This document shows positions 25,314 to 35,802 of a stretch of 64,000 nt of DNA, piece by piece (within the stretch, counting starts at the first letter, position 1; each line of letters opens with the position of its first letter). Under the pieces are notes generated by a model. It was given only the letters and a program-made list of their open reading frames with translations, had not been told where the DNA came from and did no database searches. A program made the translations under genes and the position numbers. Origin of the DNA: Alphaproteobacteria bacterium (GTDB lineage: Bacteria; Pseudomonadota; Alphaproteobacteria; Rhizobiales; Rhizobiaceae); assembly GCA_018823835.1 (NCBI GenBank), contig JAHJHT010000002.1, forward strand, positions 558,001 through 622,000, given 5' to 3'.

Positions 25314-26123
25314 TCACTCGTCGGGCCGGGCGAACAGCGCCTGGGCGCGCGAGAAGGGCATCGCATCGCGGGCGAAGCCGAAACTGCCGCCGTCGAGCAT
25401 TTCCTTCGCCGCCCTCTCGACCATGCCGAAGGCATAGGTGGTCAGCTTCGATCCGAGCGAGATGCGGGCAGCGCCGGCGGCGGCGAGCGCGGCGACGGAG
25501 AAATCCGCCACGGCAAGCACGTTGACCGGCCTGGAGACGGCGGAGCAGACCTTCCCGACGGTGGCCGTATCGGCGAGGCCCGGCGCATAGAGCACGTCGG
25601 CGCCGGCCGCTTCGAAGGCCTGCAGGCGCCTGATCGTGTCGTCGATGTCGGGCCGGCCCCAGAGGTAATTCTCGGCGCGCGCCGTGAAGACGAAGTCGCT
25701 CTTCAGGGCGCGGGCGGCCTCGGCAGCGGCGGCCACCCGCTCGACGGCCAGCGAGAAGTCGTAGATCGGATCGGCGGCATCGCCCGTGTGATCCTCGATC
25801 GAGCAGCCGGCAAGCCCGGCGGCAGCGGCGGCGAAGACGGTCTCGGCGGCGCTCTCGGGCGAATCGCCCTTGCCGCGCTCGAGGTCGGCCGATACCGGCA
25901 GGTCGGTGGCGGCTGCCATCTCGCGGCAATGCTGGATCATCGTCTCGAAGCCGACACCGCCATCGGGCAGGCCGCGCGAGAAGGCGAAACCCGCGCTGGT
26001 CGTGGCGAGCGCCCGGAAGCCGCAGGAGGCAAGCAGCTTGGCCGTGCCGACGTCCCAGGGGTTCGGAATGATGAAAGGCGCACCTGCCCGATGCAGGTCG
26101 CGGAAAATCTTGCCCTTGTCCAT
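25314..26123 (-). CDS. Isocitrate lyase/PEP mutase family enzyme
   Basis: A 269-residue alpha/beta barrel. Family hallmarks include NPWDVGTAKLLASCGFRALATTSAG near the N-terminus, the metal/substrate loop SADLERGKGDSPE near residue 79, CSIEDHTGD near 110 and TARAENYLWG near 148. The KKCGH catalytic loop of true isocitrate lyase is absent, so it is one of the many PEP mutase-like enzymes (oxaloacetate hydrolase, 2-methylisocitrate lyase relatives) whose substrate cannot be set from sequence. No phosphonate genes are near. Confidence 0.85.
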   Translation of the reverse strand: MDKGKIFRDLHRAGAPFIIPNPWDVGTAKLLASCGFRALATTSAGFAFSRGLPDGGVGFETMIQHCREMAAATDLPVSADLERGKGDSPESAAETVFAAAAAGLAGCSIEDHTGDAADPIYDFSLAVERVAAAAEAARALKSDFVFTARAENYLWGRPDIDDTIRRLQAFEAAGADVLYAPGLADTATVGKVCSAVSRPVNVLAVADFSVAALAAAGAARISLGSKLTTYAFGMVERAAKEMLDGGSFGFARDAMPFSRAQALFARPDE

Positions 26124-26252
26124 GGTCGCCGTCCCGAAATGTCGCCCGGCGAGAGCCGGACGGATTCACGCTCCGAACGGACGCATCCTACCGGAGGCGG
26201 AGCCCCCGGAAAATCCCCTTATCGTTGGACCAGGGGCGCTCCTGACAGCATG

Positions 26253-26726
26253 TCATCCGGTGCCGGTCGAACCGAAACCGCCGCCACCGCGGACGGTCTC
26301 GCCGGCCAGGGTGCGCTCCTCGATCGCGGCGCGGGTGACCGGCGCGATGACCATCTGGGCCACGCGCATGCCGCGGGTGACGACGAAATCCTCGTCGCCC
26401 AGATTGACCAGCAGCACCTTGACCTCGCCGCGGTAGTCGCTGTCGATCGTGCCGGGGGTGTTGAGGCAGGTGATGCCGTTCTTGAAGGCGAGGCCGGAGC
26501 GGGGCCGCACCTGGCCCTCGAATCCCTCCGGGATCTCGAAGACCAGCCCCGTCGGCACGAGCGCGCGACGCCCCGGCAGAAGCAGCAGCGGCCGGTCCTC
26601 CGGCACCGCGGCGCGAAGGTCCATCCCGGCCGCTCCGGCGGTCTCGTAGGATGGCAGGTCGAGGCCCTCGCCATGCGGGAGCCGGACAAGGCCGAGGGTC
26701 GGGGAAACTTGCGGGTCGTTCTTCAT
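26253..26726 (-). CDS. dut: Deoxyuridine 5'-triphosphate nucleotidohydrolase
   Basis: A 157-residue trimeric dUTPase. All five motifs are present: AGMDLRAA (1), RPRSGLAFK (2), the uracil-binding hairpin [16 protein letters not shown] with catalytic Asp (3), RVAQMVIAP (4) and the Gly-rich [10 protein letters not shown] at the C-terminus (5). It hydrolyses dUTP to dUMP and pyrophosphate, keeping uracil out of DNA and supplying dTMP synthesis. Length is normal. It stands as a single gene on the minus strand, about 130 nt after the PEP mutase-family gene end. Confidence 0.95.
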   Translation of the reverse strand: MKNDPQVSPTLGLVRLPHGEGLDLPSYETAGAAGMDLRAAVPEDRPLLLLPGRRALVPTGLVFEIPEGFEGQVRPRSGLAFKNGITCLNTPGTIDSDYRGEVKVLLVNLGDEDFVVTRGMRVAQMVIAPVTRAAIEERTLAGETVRGGGGFGSTGTG

Positions 26727-26793
26727 GGCCGCGACCCTATCGAAAAATCCGGCCGGCCGGTCAATCGCGGCGTTACGCGATCAACCGCTTTTT

Positions 26794-27264
26794 TCAGCGC
26801 AGTTCCACCGGCACGACCGTGGTTTCCTTGATCTCCTCCATGACGAAGGAGGCCGAAACGTCCGACAGCGGCACCTTGGCGATGAGCCGCTGGTAGAGCC
26901 GGTCATAGGCCTTAACGTCGGCAACGCGGGCGCGCAGCACGTAGTCGAGGTCGCCCGACATGCGGTAGGCGCCGGTGATCTCCGGAAAGGTGGCGACCGC
27001 GCCATGGAAGCGGGCAAGCCAGTCGCGGTCGTGGTTCGAGGTACGGATCAGGATGAAGACCGAAAGGCCAAGGCCGAGCTTTTCGGCATCGACGAGGGCG
27101 ACACGCCCGGTGATGAAGCCGTCGTCCTCGAGACGCCGCATGCGCCGCCAGCAGGCATTGCGAGAGAGGTTGATGCGCTCGGACATATGATCGGCCGACA
27201 GCGTGGCGTCGCGCTGGAGTTCCGCGAGGATCCGTCGATCAATTTCATCCAGAATGTACGTCAT
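26794..27264 (-). CDS. Lrp/AsnC family transcriptional regulator
   Basis: A 156-residue protein with an N-terminal winged helix (LDEIDRRILAELQRDATLSA; recognition helix in NLSRNACWRRMRRLEDDGFI) and a C-terminal RAM ligand domain (SVFILIRTSNHD, GAYRMSGDLDYVLRARV). The start is the ATG 27262-27264 (MTYILDEID); a long upstream in-frame extension is shadow of the plus-strand genes. Lrp proteins bind amino acids and often regulate a divergent gene; here the divergent gene is the DUF6356 protein 108 bp away. Confidence 0.9.
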   Translation of the reverse strand: MTYILDEIDRRILAELQRDATLSADHMSERINLSRNACWRRMRRLEDDGFITGRVALVDAEKLGLGLSVFILIRTSNHDRDWLARFHGAVATFPEITGAYRMSGDLDYVLRARVADVKAYDRLYQRLIAKVPLSDVSASFVMEEIKETTVVPVELR

Positions 27265-27372
27265 GTTGGGATGAATGTCCCATCGATGAACCAATTGCAA
27301 GGACAGATTGAGATGTTTTCTTCCGGCAAGCCGCGCATATTGGCGACCTCGCTGAGGGAAGGGGAACGGTTC

Positions 27373-27588
27373 ATGACCACAAGAATTGCCAGGCTTTTCG
27401 TCGAACACCCGGCATCGGTGGACGAAACCTATTTCGGCCACATGGCCTTTGCGGGCTGGTTCGCCTCGCGCCTGTTTGCCGCCGGCTTCGCCGCGCTCGT
27501 TCACGCTTTCTTGCCTTTTCTGTTCGAAACTACGGCCAGCACGATCATCCGCGAACTCTACGAGCGGACGCACAACAGGGGCAGATAG
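27373..27588 (+). CDS. DUF6356 family small membrane protein
   Basis: A 71-residue protein starting at the ATG 27373-27375 with GGGGAA 5-10 nt upstream. It has the family pattern: RLFVEHPASVDETYFGHMAFA, then a hydrophobic stretch ending HAFLPFLFETTAS and a basic C-terminus RTHNRGR. One or two transmembrane helices. Function unknown. It ends 3 nt before the amidotransferase gene, so the two are probably cotranscribed, an association often kept in rhizobia. Whether the Lrp protein next door regulates it is untested. Confidence 0.8.
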   Translation: MTTRIARLFVEHPASVDETYFGHMAFAGWFASRLFAAGFAALVHAFLPFLFETTASTIIRELYERTHNRGR

Positions 27589-27591
27589 TTC

Positions 27592-28392
27592 ATGTGCCGG
27601 TGGGCGGCCTATTCCGGGCAGGAAGTCTTCCTCGAAGACATCGTCACGTCGCCTTGCCACTCGCTGATCGCGCAGAGCCATTGTGCGCAGGAAGCCAAGT
27701 CGCCGACCAATGGCGACGGTTTCGGCCTCGCCTGGTATGGCGACCGGCCCGAACCCGGTCTCTATCGCGACATTCTGCCAGCCTGGTCCGACCCGAACCT
27801 GATCAGCCTTTGCCGGCAGATCCGCTCCCCGCTTTTCCTCGCCCATATCCGCGCCTCCACCGGCGGCGCGACCAGCCGGGCGAATTGCCACCCCTTCGTG
27901 TCGGGCCGTTGGTCGTTCATCCATAACGGCCAGATCGGCGGCTTCGAGCGCATTCGCCGGTCGCTGGAGAATGCCATCCCGGACGAACTCTACGACCAGA
28001 AGCAGGGAACCACCGATTCGGAGTTGTTCTTCCTGCTGATGCTGGACGAGGGGCTCGACGCCGACCCGCGAGGCGCTGCGCTGCGCGCCACCGGACGCGT
28101 GATCGACGCTGCGAACCGCGCCGGCATCGAACCGTCGCTGAAGCTGACCGCCGCCTTCTCGGACGGGCGGTCGCTATTTGCCATCCGCTATGCGACCGAC
28201 GACCATGCGCCGACGCTCTATACCGGCGAGATGCGCGGCGGCGCGGGACGCTGCCTCGTCTCGGAGCCCTTCGACCGCGAGGGCGGCAACTGGCAGGCGG
28301 TCGCGCAATCGAGCTTCGTCACCGTGGCCGACGGGGCAATGAGCATCCAGCCCTTCGTGCCGTCCTTCAAGGGCCTCGCCCTCGCCGGCTGA
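27592..28392 (+). CDS. Class II glutamine amidotransferase (YafJ/EgtC-like)
   Basis: A 266-residue stand-alone Ntn amidotransferase. Met-Cys start (MCRWAAYSG) gives the N-terminal Cys nucleophile; NGDGFGLAWYG, LAHIRASTGG, NCHPFVSGRWSFIHNGQIGG and TTDSELFF are the glutamine-site motifs. It would hydrolyse glutamine or a gamma-glutamyl amide. No acceptor domain is fused. EgtC-type hydrolase activity is possible but no ergothioneine genes are here. It follows the DUF6356 gene by 3 nt. Confidence 0.85.
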   Translation: MCRWAAYSGQEVFLEDIVTSPCHSLIAQSHCAQEAKSPTNGDGFGLAWYGDRPEPGLYRDILPAWSDPNLISLCRQIRSPLFLAHIRASTGGATSRANCHPFVSGRWSFIHNGQIGGFERIRRSLENAIPDELYDQKQGTTDSELFFLLMLDEGLDADPRGAALRATGRVIDAANRAGIEPSLKLTAAFSDGRSLFAIRYATDDHAPTLYTGEMRGGAGRCLVSEPFDREGGNWQAVAQSSFVTVADGAMSIQPFVPSFKGLALAG

Positions 28393-28545
28393 CCCGCAGC
28401 GCCCGGCCGGGTGAAAGCCGAGGCGCCACGCCCGACGTGTGTTTTGGACATATCGGCCAAATTATTGGCATGGCGAGGCCGCGCGGGGATTTACAAATGG
28501 CGCTCGCGGGCGTTCCGTGACGGCATGGTTTGAGGGAGCCGCGCC

Positions 28546-29034
28546 ATGATCCTGGGAATGTCCGTTTCCACCTTCACCACCCTGCATGTGCTGATCAGCC
28601 TGGTTGCCATCGCCACCGGCCTGATCGTCGTCTGGGGCATGCTGACCGCCAACCGCGTGAGCAGCCTGACCTTCGTCTTCCTGCTGACGACCGTGCTGAC
28701 CACGCTGACAGGGTTCCTGTTTCCGATCACCGCCTTCACGCCGGCGCTGGGCGTGGGCATCGTGTCGAGCCTCGTCCTGCTCGTCACGCTGGCCGCGCTC
28801 TATGCCTTCCGCCTGCGCGGGCCCTGGCGCTGGGTCTATGTCGCCGGCGCTGTCCTGTCGCTCTATCTCAACGTCTTCGTGCTGGTGGTGCAGTCCTTCC
28901 TGAAGGTGCCGGCGCTGAACGCGCTGGCGCCGGGCGGGAACGAGCCGCCCTTCACGATCGCGCAAGGCATCTTGCTGGTGGTTTTCATTCTGCTCGGGCT
29001 TCTGTCGCTGCGGCGGTTCCATCCGATCGCCTGA
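28546..29034 (+). CDS. Hypothetical four-helix membrane protein
   Basis: A 162-residue protein with four clear transmembrane segments: about residues 10-32, 38-60, 67-88 and 95-118, plus a last one near the C-terminus (GILLVVFILLGLLSLRR). GGGAG precedes the ATG. It resembles small DoxX/DUF2269-size inner-membrane proteins of rhizobia but I cannot place it in a named family. It is followed 66 nt later by prfC. The 150 bp upstream (28393-28545) shows nothing beyond a likely promoter. Confidence 0.7.
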   Translation: MILGMSVSTFTTLHVLISLVAIATGLIVVWGMLTANRVSSLTFVFLLTTVLTTLTGFLFPITAFTPALGVGIVSSLVLLVTLAALYAFRLRGPWRWVYVAGAVLSLYLNVFVLVVQSFLKVPALNALAPGGNEPPFTIAQGILLVVFILLGLLSLRRFHPIA

Positions 29035-29100
29035 CGCCATTTCCGTTCGACAGGTCGAATCCCGGCTGCTAAAAGCCGCGCCACACGGGATTTCACGACA

Positions 29101-30693
29101 TTGGCAGAAGACATCAACAAAGCGGTGGCGCGCCGGCGCACTTTTGCGATCATCGCCCATCCGGACGCCGGCAAGACGACGCTGACCGAAAAGCTGCTGC
29201 TGTTCGGCGGCGCGATCCAGCTTGCCGGCGAGGTGAAGGCGAAGAAGGACAAGATCCAGACGCGCTCCGACTGGATGAAGATCGAGCGCGAACGCGGCAT
29301 CTCGGTCGTCACCTCGGTGATGACCTTCGAATACGGCGACAACGTCTTCAACCTGCTGGACACGCCGGGCCACGAGGACTTCGCCGACGACACCTACCGC
29401 ACGCTTTCGGCTGTCGATTCGGCGGTCATGGTCATCGACGCCGCCAAGGGCATCGAGCCGCGCACGCTGAAGCTGTTCGAGGTCTGCCGGCTGCGCGACA
29501 TCCCGATCGTCACCTTCGTCAACAAGATGGACCGCGAGGCGCGCAACACGTTCGAGATCCTCGACGAGATCGAGCAGAAACTGGCGCTCGACACGGCGCC
29601 GATTACCTGGCCGATCGGCCAGGGCAAGAGCTTTGCCGGCACCTATCACCTGGCTCAGAACGCGGTGCGCCGCGGCGATGCCGAAAAGGAGCGCACCAAG
29701 GTCAACGGCCCCGATTCCGACAAGGTCGCCGGGCTGTTGCCGGAGAACGAGCGCGAGACCTTCATCGACGAGCTGGAACTGGCGCGCGAGGCCTGCCGGC
29801 CCTTCGACAAGCAGGCGTTCCTGGAAGGCCATCTCACGCCGGTCTTCTTCGGCTCGGCCCTGCGCAATTACGGCGTGCGCGACCTGATCGAGGCGCTCGG
29901 CGAGTTTGCGCCGCCGCCGCGCGACCAGGAAGCCGACACCCGGATGGTGCACGCGACGGAGCCGGCGATGAGCGCCTTCGTGTTCAAAATCCAGGCCAAC
30001 ATGGACCCGAACCACCGCGACCGCATCGCCTTCGTGCGCGTCTGCTCGGGCGAACTGAAACGCGGCATGAAGGCGAAGCTGGTACGCACCGGCAAGCCGA
30101 TGAGCCTTTCGGCGCCGCAGTTCTTCTTCGCGCGTTCGCGCATCACCGCCGACGAAGCTTTCGCCGGCGACGTGGTCGGCATCCCCAACCACGGCACGCT
30201 GCGCATCGGCGACACGCTGACGGACGGCGAGGAACTGCTGTTCCGGGGCGTGCCGAACTTCGCGCCGGAAATCCTGCGCCGGGTGCGGCTCGGCGACGCA
30301 ATGAAAGCCAAGAAGCTGAAGGAAGCGCTGCAGCAGATGGCCGAGGAAGGCGTCGTGCAGCTGTTCTCGCCGGAAGACGGCTCGCCGGCGATCGTCGGCG
30401 TGGTCGGCGCGCTGCAGCTCGACGTGCTGAAGGAGCGGCTGTCGGTGGAATATTCGCTGCCGGTGGAATTCGAGGTCGCGCGCTTCTCGGTCTGCCGCTG
30501 GATCGACGCCGACAGCCCGGCGGAGCTCTACCGTTTCGTCGAGGCGCATCATGGCGACATCGCCCGCGATCTTGACGGCGACCCGGTGTTCCTCGCCCAG
30601 CACGAGTTCTCGCTCAACTACGAGGCCGAGCGCTGGAAGGCGATCCGCTTCACGGCGATCAAGGACTACCAGGTCCGGGACAAGGCCGCGTGA
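29101..30693 (+). CDS. prfC: Peptide chain release factor 3
   Basis: A 530-residue translational GTPase. G1 AHPDAGKTT (residues 19-27), switch I region ERGISVVTSVMTF, G3 DTPGHEDF, G4 NKMDR and the RF3-specific domains (GDTLTDGEELLFRGVPNFAPEILR, LQQMAEEGVVQLFSPEDG, YSLPVEFEVARFSVCRWI) are all present, at the normal length. RF3 removes RF1/RF2 from the ribosome after termination. The only plausible start is the TTG at 29101 (no Met before the P-loop). Translation from TTG without a strong Shine-Dalgarno suggests low expression. Confidence 0.95.
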   Translation: MAEDINKAVARRRTFAIIAHPDAGKTTLTEKLLLFGGAIQLAGEVKAKKDKIQTRSDWMKIERERGISVVTSVMTFEYGDNVFNLLDTPGHEDFADDTYRTLSAVDSAVMVIDAAKGIEPRTLKLFEVCRLRDIPIVTFVNKMDREARNTFEILDEIEQKLALDTAPITWPIGQGKSFAGTYHLAQNAVRRGDAEKERTKVNGPDSDKVAGLLPENERETFIDELELAREACRPFDKQAFLEGHLTPVFFGSALRNYGVRDLIEALGEFAPPPRDQEADTRMVHATEPAMSAFVFKIQANMDPNHRDRIAFVRVCSGELKRGMKAKLVRTGKPMSLSAPQFFFARSRITADEAFAGDVVGIPNHGTLRIGDTLTDGEELLFRGVPNFAPEILRRVRLGDAMKAKKLKEALQQMAEEGVVQLFSPEDGSPAIVGVVGALQLDVLKERLSVEYSLPVEFEVARFSVCRWIDADSPAELYRFVEAHHGDIARDLDGDPVFLAQHEFSLNYEAERWKAIRFTAIKDYQVRDKAA

Positions 30694-30834
30694 TGCTGTC
30701 GCGCCCGGTGAGGAGCGGATCGGCAACCCCGGGATTGCATTCGCTTACATGAGTGCACGAACTGGTGGCGGAAGCGGCGCGCACTACTTAGTGTCAGGAC
30801 CGACCAGATCGCGACACGACAGCGGACAACACGC

Positions 30835-32412
30835 ATGAGCAAGGCCGAGAACGGTGCAGCAACCGGCAGATCGAATCCAGCTGCGTCGGCGCCCATCACG
30901 GTCAGGTCGGCGGTGCTGCTCATCCTCGCCTTCTTCGTGGTGTTCGCCGCCTTCATAGCCTTGTGGCTGACGCAGGCGCACGAGGCCGCCCGCATGCGCG
31001 GCGAGGACCGCGTCGCAGCCGCCTCGCAGGTGGTGGCGACCAATGCGCTGTGGATCAGCGAGGTGGCGCGCCAGGCGCTGCGCCGCATCGACGACACGGT
31101 CGGGCCGTCGCTGCAGCCGCGCAGCGGCAAGGTGCAGGACATCCGCGAGGCGGTCGACAGCCTGCCGGGCCAGGTGAAGGCCTATGTCGTCGATGCCAAG
31201 GGTGACACGATCTACTCCACGGACCCCGAGGTGAAGCCGATCAACATCACCGACCGCGACTATTTCGCGGTGCTTGCCGCGGGCAAGTCGTCCTACCTGT
31301 CGGGACTGATGGTGAGCCGGCTCAACGACAAGCAGATCTTCGTGTTCAGCCGCCGCTTGGTGCGCGACGGAAAGTTCGCGGGCGCCGCGATCATCTCCTT
31401 CGACGTGGCGCTGCTGGCCAGCGTGTGGGCCTCGCTGGACCTCGGCGCCAACTCGACGATCAGTCTGGTGCGCGACGACGGCATGCTGGTGGCCCGCTAC
31501 CCGCTTGCCGACAAGCCGCTCGACATGAGCAACTACACCCTCTTCACCGACCATCTGAAGCAGGCGCCGACCGGAACCTACAGCGGCCCGTCCCCGATCG
31601 ACGGCGTCGAGCGCCTGGTGAGCTTCCGAACGGTGCCCGGCACCAGGTTCATTGCGCTGGCATCGATCGACGAGCGCGAGGCGATGGCGCTGTTCTGGAA
31701 CAATGCGCTGATCACCCTGCTGCTCGCCCTGCCCACCGCGCTCGGGCTGGCGGCCGCCTCGCTGTGGATCACGCAGCTGCTGCAGCGGGACGCCACGCGG
31801 CGGCGCGAACTGGCAACGGCGCTGGAGAGCAACAAGCTGCTGCTGCGCGAGATCCATCACCGGGTGAAGAACAACCTGCAGTCGATCCAGTCGCTGGTCA
31901 GGCTGCAGAACATTCCCGACGACGCCAAGACCGACCTCAGGGGCCGCATCGCGGCAATGGCCTCGGTGCATGAGCACATCTACAGCTTCGACCAGTTCGC
32001 CGACGTCGAGGCGAGCGAGATGCTGCGGTCGGTGATCAAGGCGCTGGTCGAGACCTATGCCAAGGATGTCGATGTCGATTACGGCCTGCAGTCGATGGTG
32101 GTCGACCATGACCAGGCCACGCCGCTGGCGCTGGTGGCCAACGAGATCGTCACCAACAGCCTGAAATATGCCTTCGCCGACCGCCGCAAGGGCAAGATCA
32201 GTATCCGGCTCGAGCCGATCGGCGACGGGCGCGCGCGGCTCGTCATCGCCGACAACGGCGTCGGCTTCGATGCCGACGCGGTGCGCACGGGAATGGGCAG
32301 CAAGCTGATCAAGGGCGTGGTCGACCAGCTCGACGGCAACTTCGCCTACGATTTCGCGAGCGGCACGACCTTTACGCTCGAATTCGCCCTGCACAGCCGG
32401 AACGCACGATGA
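30835..32412 (+). CDS. Membrane sensor histidine kinase, dCache plus HisKA_2
   Basis: A 525-residue kinase. A transmembrane helix at about residues 24-46 is followed by a periplasmic double-Cache domain (about 50-285; YSTDPEVKPINITDRDYF and SYLSGLMVSR are typical), a second helix at about 292-312, then the HisKA_2 dimerisation/phosphoacceptor segment REIHHRVKNNLQS with His341/342 and an ATPase domain (NEIVTNSLKYAF, NGVGFD, GMGSKLIKGV). The Cache domain suggests sensing of a small extracellular metabolite. No response regulator is adjacent, so the partner is encoded elsewhere. The next genes are an antiporter and a channel. Confidence 0.88.
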   Translation: MSKAENGAATGRSNPAASAPITVRSAVLLILAFFVVFAAFIALWLTQAHEAARMRGEDRVAAASQVVATNALWISEVARQALRRIDDTVGPSLQPRSGKVQDIREAVDSLPGQVKAYVVDAKGDTIYSTDPEVKPINITDRDYFAVLAAGKSSYLSGLMVSRLNDKQIFVFSRRLVRDGKFAGAAIISFDVALLASVWASLDLGANSTISLVRDDGMLVARYPLADKPLDMSNYTLFTDHLKQAPTGTYSGPSPIDGVERLVSFRTVPGTRFIALASIDEREAMALFWNNALITLLLALPTALGLAAASLWITQLLQRDATRRRELATALESNKLLLREIHHRVKNNLQSIQSLVRLQNIPDDAKTDLRGRIAAMASVHEHIYSFDQFADVEASEMLRSVIKALVETYAKDVDVDYGLQSMVVDHDQATPLALVANEIVTNSLKYAFADRRKGKISIRLEPIGDGRARLVIADNGVGFDADAVRTGMGSKLIKGVVDQLDGNFAYDFASGTTFTLEFALHSRNAR

Positions 32413-32449
32413 GGGCCGACACGGCCAGGACCCTGCCCCGGGAGGCCGC

Positions 32450-33706
<1,257 letters not shown>

Positions 33707-33710
33707 CTCC

Positions 33711-34490
33711 TTGACGGCAGACCAGACCTACTTCCAGACCATCCGCGAACTCTACGAACAGAACACGCCGCGGGCGCACACGTTTCGCTATGCGCTGCTG
33801 GTCTTCGACGTGCTGACCATCCTGTTCGTCATCGCCACCTCGTTCACGCCGCGCGGCATGGCTGTCGAAGTTCTGGACGGCGTCATCGGCACCATCATCC
33901 TTGCGGACTTCGTCGCCCGGATAGCCCTGTCACGCAAGCGCCTCAAGTCGCTGCTGCATATCGGCACGCTGGCCGACATCGTCGCGATCGTCTCGTTCCT
34001 GGCGCCGGTAGCCGGCGAGGGCCTGGGCTTCCTGCGCATCTTCCGCACCCTGCGCCTGCTCTACACCTACCAGGTGCTGGCCCGGTTGAAGGCCGATTTC
34101 AAGATCGTGTCGCGACATGCCGACGTTCTGGCGGCGGTGATAAACCTCGGTGTCTTCATCTTCGTGATGACCGGCCTCGTCTACGAGACGCAGTATCGCA
34201 GCAACCCTGACATCGGCAATTACGCCGACGCGCTCTATTTCACGGTGACGGCGCTGACGACGACAGGTTTCGGCGACATCACGCTGCCGGGGACGACAGG
34301 ACGGCTGATCTCGGTGGCGATCATGATCGTCGGCGTGACGCTGTTCCTGCGTCTGGCACAGGTGCTGCTGCGGCCGGAGAAGGTCACCTATGAGTGCCCG
34401 ACCTGCGGCCTGACCCGCCACGACCCCGACGCGGTGCATTGCAAGCATTGCGGCGAGACGCTGCATATCAAGACCGAAGGCGCGACCTAG
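33711..34490 (+). CDS. Ion channel of voltage-gated K+ type with C-terminal Cys4 zinc ribbon
   Basis: A 259-residue six-helix ion transporter. Helices S1-S3 lie at about residues 27-45, 55-75 and 87-103; an S4-like helix has Arg at every third place (R109, R112, R115); the pore has the filter TTGFGD at 184-189 and a following S6. After the membrane part, C229-x2-C232 and C244-x2-C247 form a zinc-ribbon-like tail. The start is ambiguous: TTG at 33711 is chosen because it follows the antiporter stop by 4 nt; ATG at 33684 would add nine unusual residues. Inner-membrane potassium channel is the likely role. Confidence 0.83.
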   Translation: MTADQTYFQTIRELYEQNTPRAHTFRYALLVFDVLTILFVIATSFTPRGMAVEVLDGVIGTIILADFVARIALSRKRLKSLLHIGTLADIVAIVSFLAPVAGEGLGFLRIFRTLRLLYTYQVLARLKADFKIVSRHADVLAAVINLGVFIFVMTGLVYETQYRSNPDIGNYADALYFTVTALTTTGFGDITLPGTTGRLISVAIMIVGVTLFLRLAQVLLRPEKVTYECPTCGLTRHDPDAVHCKHCGETLHIKTEGAT

Positions 34491-34533
34491 CGGCGGGGCC
34501 GGCAGCGTCGGTGGGCAACCCGGCGGATGGCCG

Positions 34534-35727
34534 TCAATCCTCGGGCACGTGGAAAGCGTCCACTTCGCCGGCAAGCGCCCGGCAGACCGTTCTGCCCCTC
34601 CGGCGCCATTGCATGATGACCGGGCGCCGGAACGGCCAGGGCGTGACTATCGTGCGGTCTGAGCCCGCCTCGGCGAGGATGCGGTTCAGGAGGTCGATGA
34701 AGGCCTGCCGCTGCGGCCGCATCCGCTCAAGCGTTTTCTGGCGGACATATTCCCTTGGTATCTGCCGCGCCCGCAGGGCCGCGACCGCCTCCGCGACCGA
34801 TCGCGGGTCGGGGTCGACAGTCAGGCAGTAATCATTGTCGAGAAAGTGCTGCCGACCGCCGCGGCTCGGCGTCGAGACGACCGGCAACCCGGCAAGAAGG
34901 TATTCGACGCTGGCGAACATGGGCCCCTCAACTTCCGAAAGGCAGAGCCCGACAGACGCGCGGTTGAGCTCTGCATTGACCTCGTCAGGCGCCAGCCGGA
35001 CGGCGAAGCCCTGTTCGTCCAACCGGTTGATGAAGACGTGCCCCGGTGCGCGGGCAGTGTGGCCGGCGATCAGGGCCGCCTCGTCGCGTGCCGTGTTGGG
35101 ACCGGTCTCATCCCGGTAGTAGAGGAAGGCGCATCGTTCGACGCCGAGGCTGAGTTCGTGGCGTTTCCACGGACGCAACTGGGCATTGTAGATCGCATCG
35201 AACTCGACCGGGACATCGTCCAGCGGTCGAAAGACATGCTCGGAGACGACCGATGTCTTGATGTGAAAGAGCGCCGCCTCGCCGACCTCCTGCATCTGCG
35301 CGACCTCCTGTTCGGTGTTGCACAGGAAGACCAGGCGATGCCCGGGGTTGAACAGGCGGTGCATGACGGCATAGCCGCGCAGGGCCTTGGCGAAGAAGTC
35401 GCCCTCGAGCGACCAGGTCGGCGACAGCAGGAACCACGCGTTGCGGTTTCGCCACCGCCACGGCAGCTCGCTCGCCAGTCCGAGCGGCGCCTGGGTGATG
35501 CCGGAGTAGGCGATGAACGGATCGGCGGAGATCAGGCTCGACTGGAGAATGGTCGCTCTCGAGAAGGGCCGGCGCCTTCTGAAACCCGACCTCGCGTGAC
35601 GCAACAGGATGCGGGTCAGTTCGCTGGACGTGGGCGGACGAAAACCGAGATCGGACGCAAGGTCGTCAGCGGGGGTTCGTTGTCGGCCCGACTGGTCGCA
35701 CGAAGATTTCGATCGGCTATGGATCAT
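34534..35727 (-). CDS. Glycosyltransferase, GT4/GT1-like
   Basis: A 397-residue cytosolic glycosyltransferase of GT-B type. The C-terminal sugar-nucleotide-binding part has the E-x7-E-like pattern SEVEGPMFASVEYLLAGLPVVSTPSRGG, followed by NDYCLTVDPDPRSVAEAV. The N-terminal half is divergent and I find no close family. An RRK-rich C-terminal stretch (RRPVIMQWRRRGR) may touch the membrane. It is divergent from the GT2 gene with a 75-bp shared, AT-richer promoter region. It probably acts on a surface glycan; the acceptor is unknown. Confidence 0.75.
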   Translation of the reverse strand: MIHSRSKSSCDQSGRQRTPADDLASDLGFRPPTSSELTRILLRHARSGFRRRRPFSRATILQSSLISADPFIAYSGITQAPLGLASELPWRWRNRNAWFLLSPTWSLEGDFFAKALRGYAVMHRLFNPGHRLVFLCNTEQEVAQMQEVGEAALFHIKTSVVSEHVFRPLDDVPVEFDAIYNAQLRPWKRHELSLGVERCAFLYYRDETGPNTARDEAALIAGHTARAPGHVFINRLDEQGFAVRLAPDEVNAELNRASVGLCLSEVEGPMFASVEYLLAGLPVVSTPSRGGRQHFLDNDYCLTVDPDPRSVAEAVAALRARQIPREYVRQKTLERMRPQRQAFIDLLNRILAEAGSDRTIVTPWPFRRPVIMQWRRRGRTVCRALAGEVDAFHVPED

Positions 35728-35802
35728 CAGGTTGGTCTATCGCCTCCGCCGTGAGACTCAAGTAATCCTCTCCGAAGAACCCCACCATCCGCAACCAAGA
35801 TC

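Noticed and set aside
28462-30726. Minus-strand open frame of 754 codons
   Set aside because: Antisense to prfC and the small membrane protein gene; composition is shadow-like and no domain is present.
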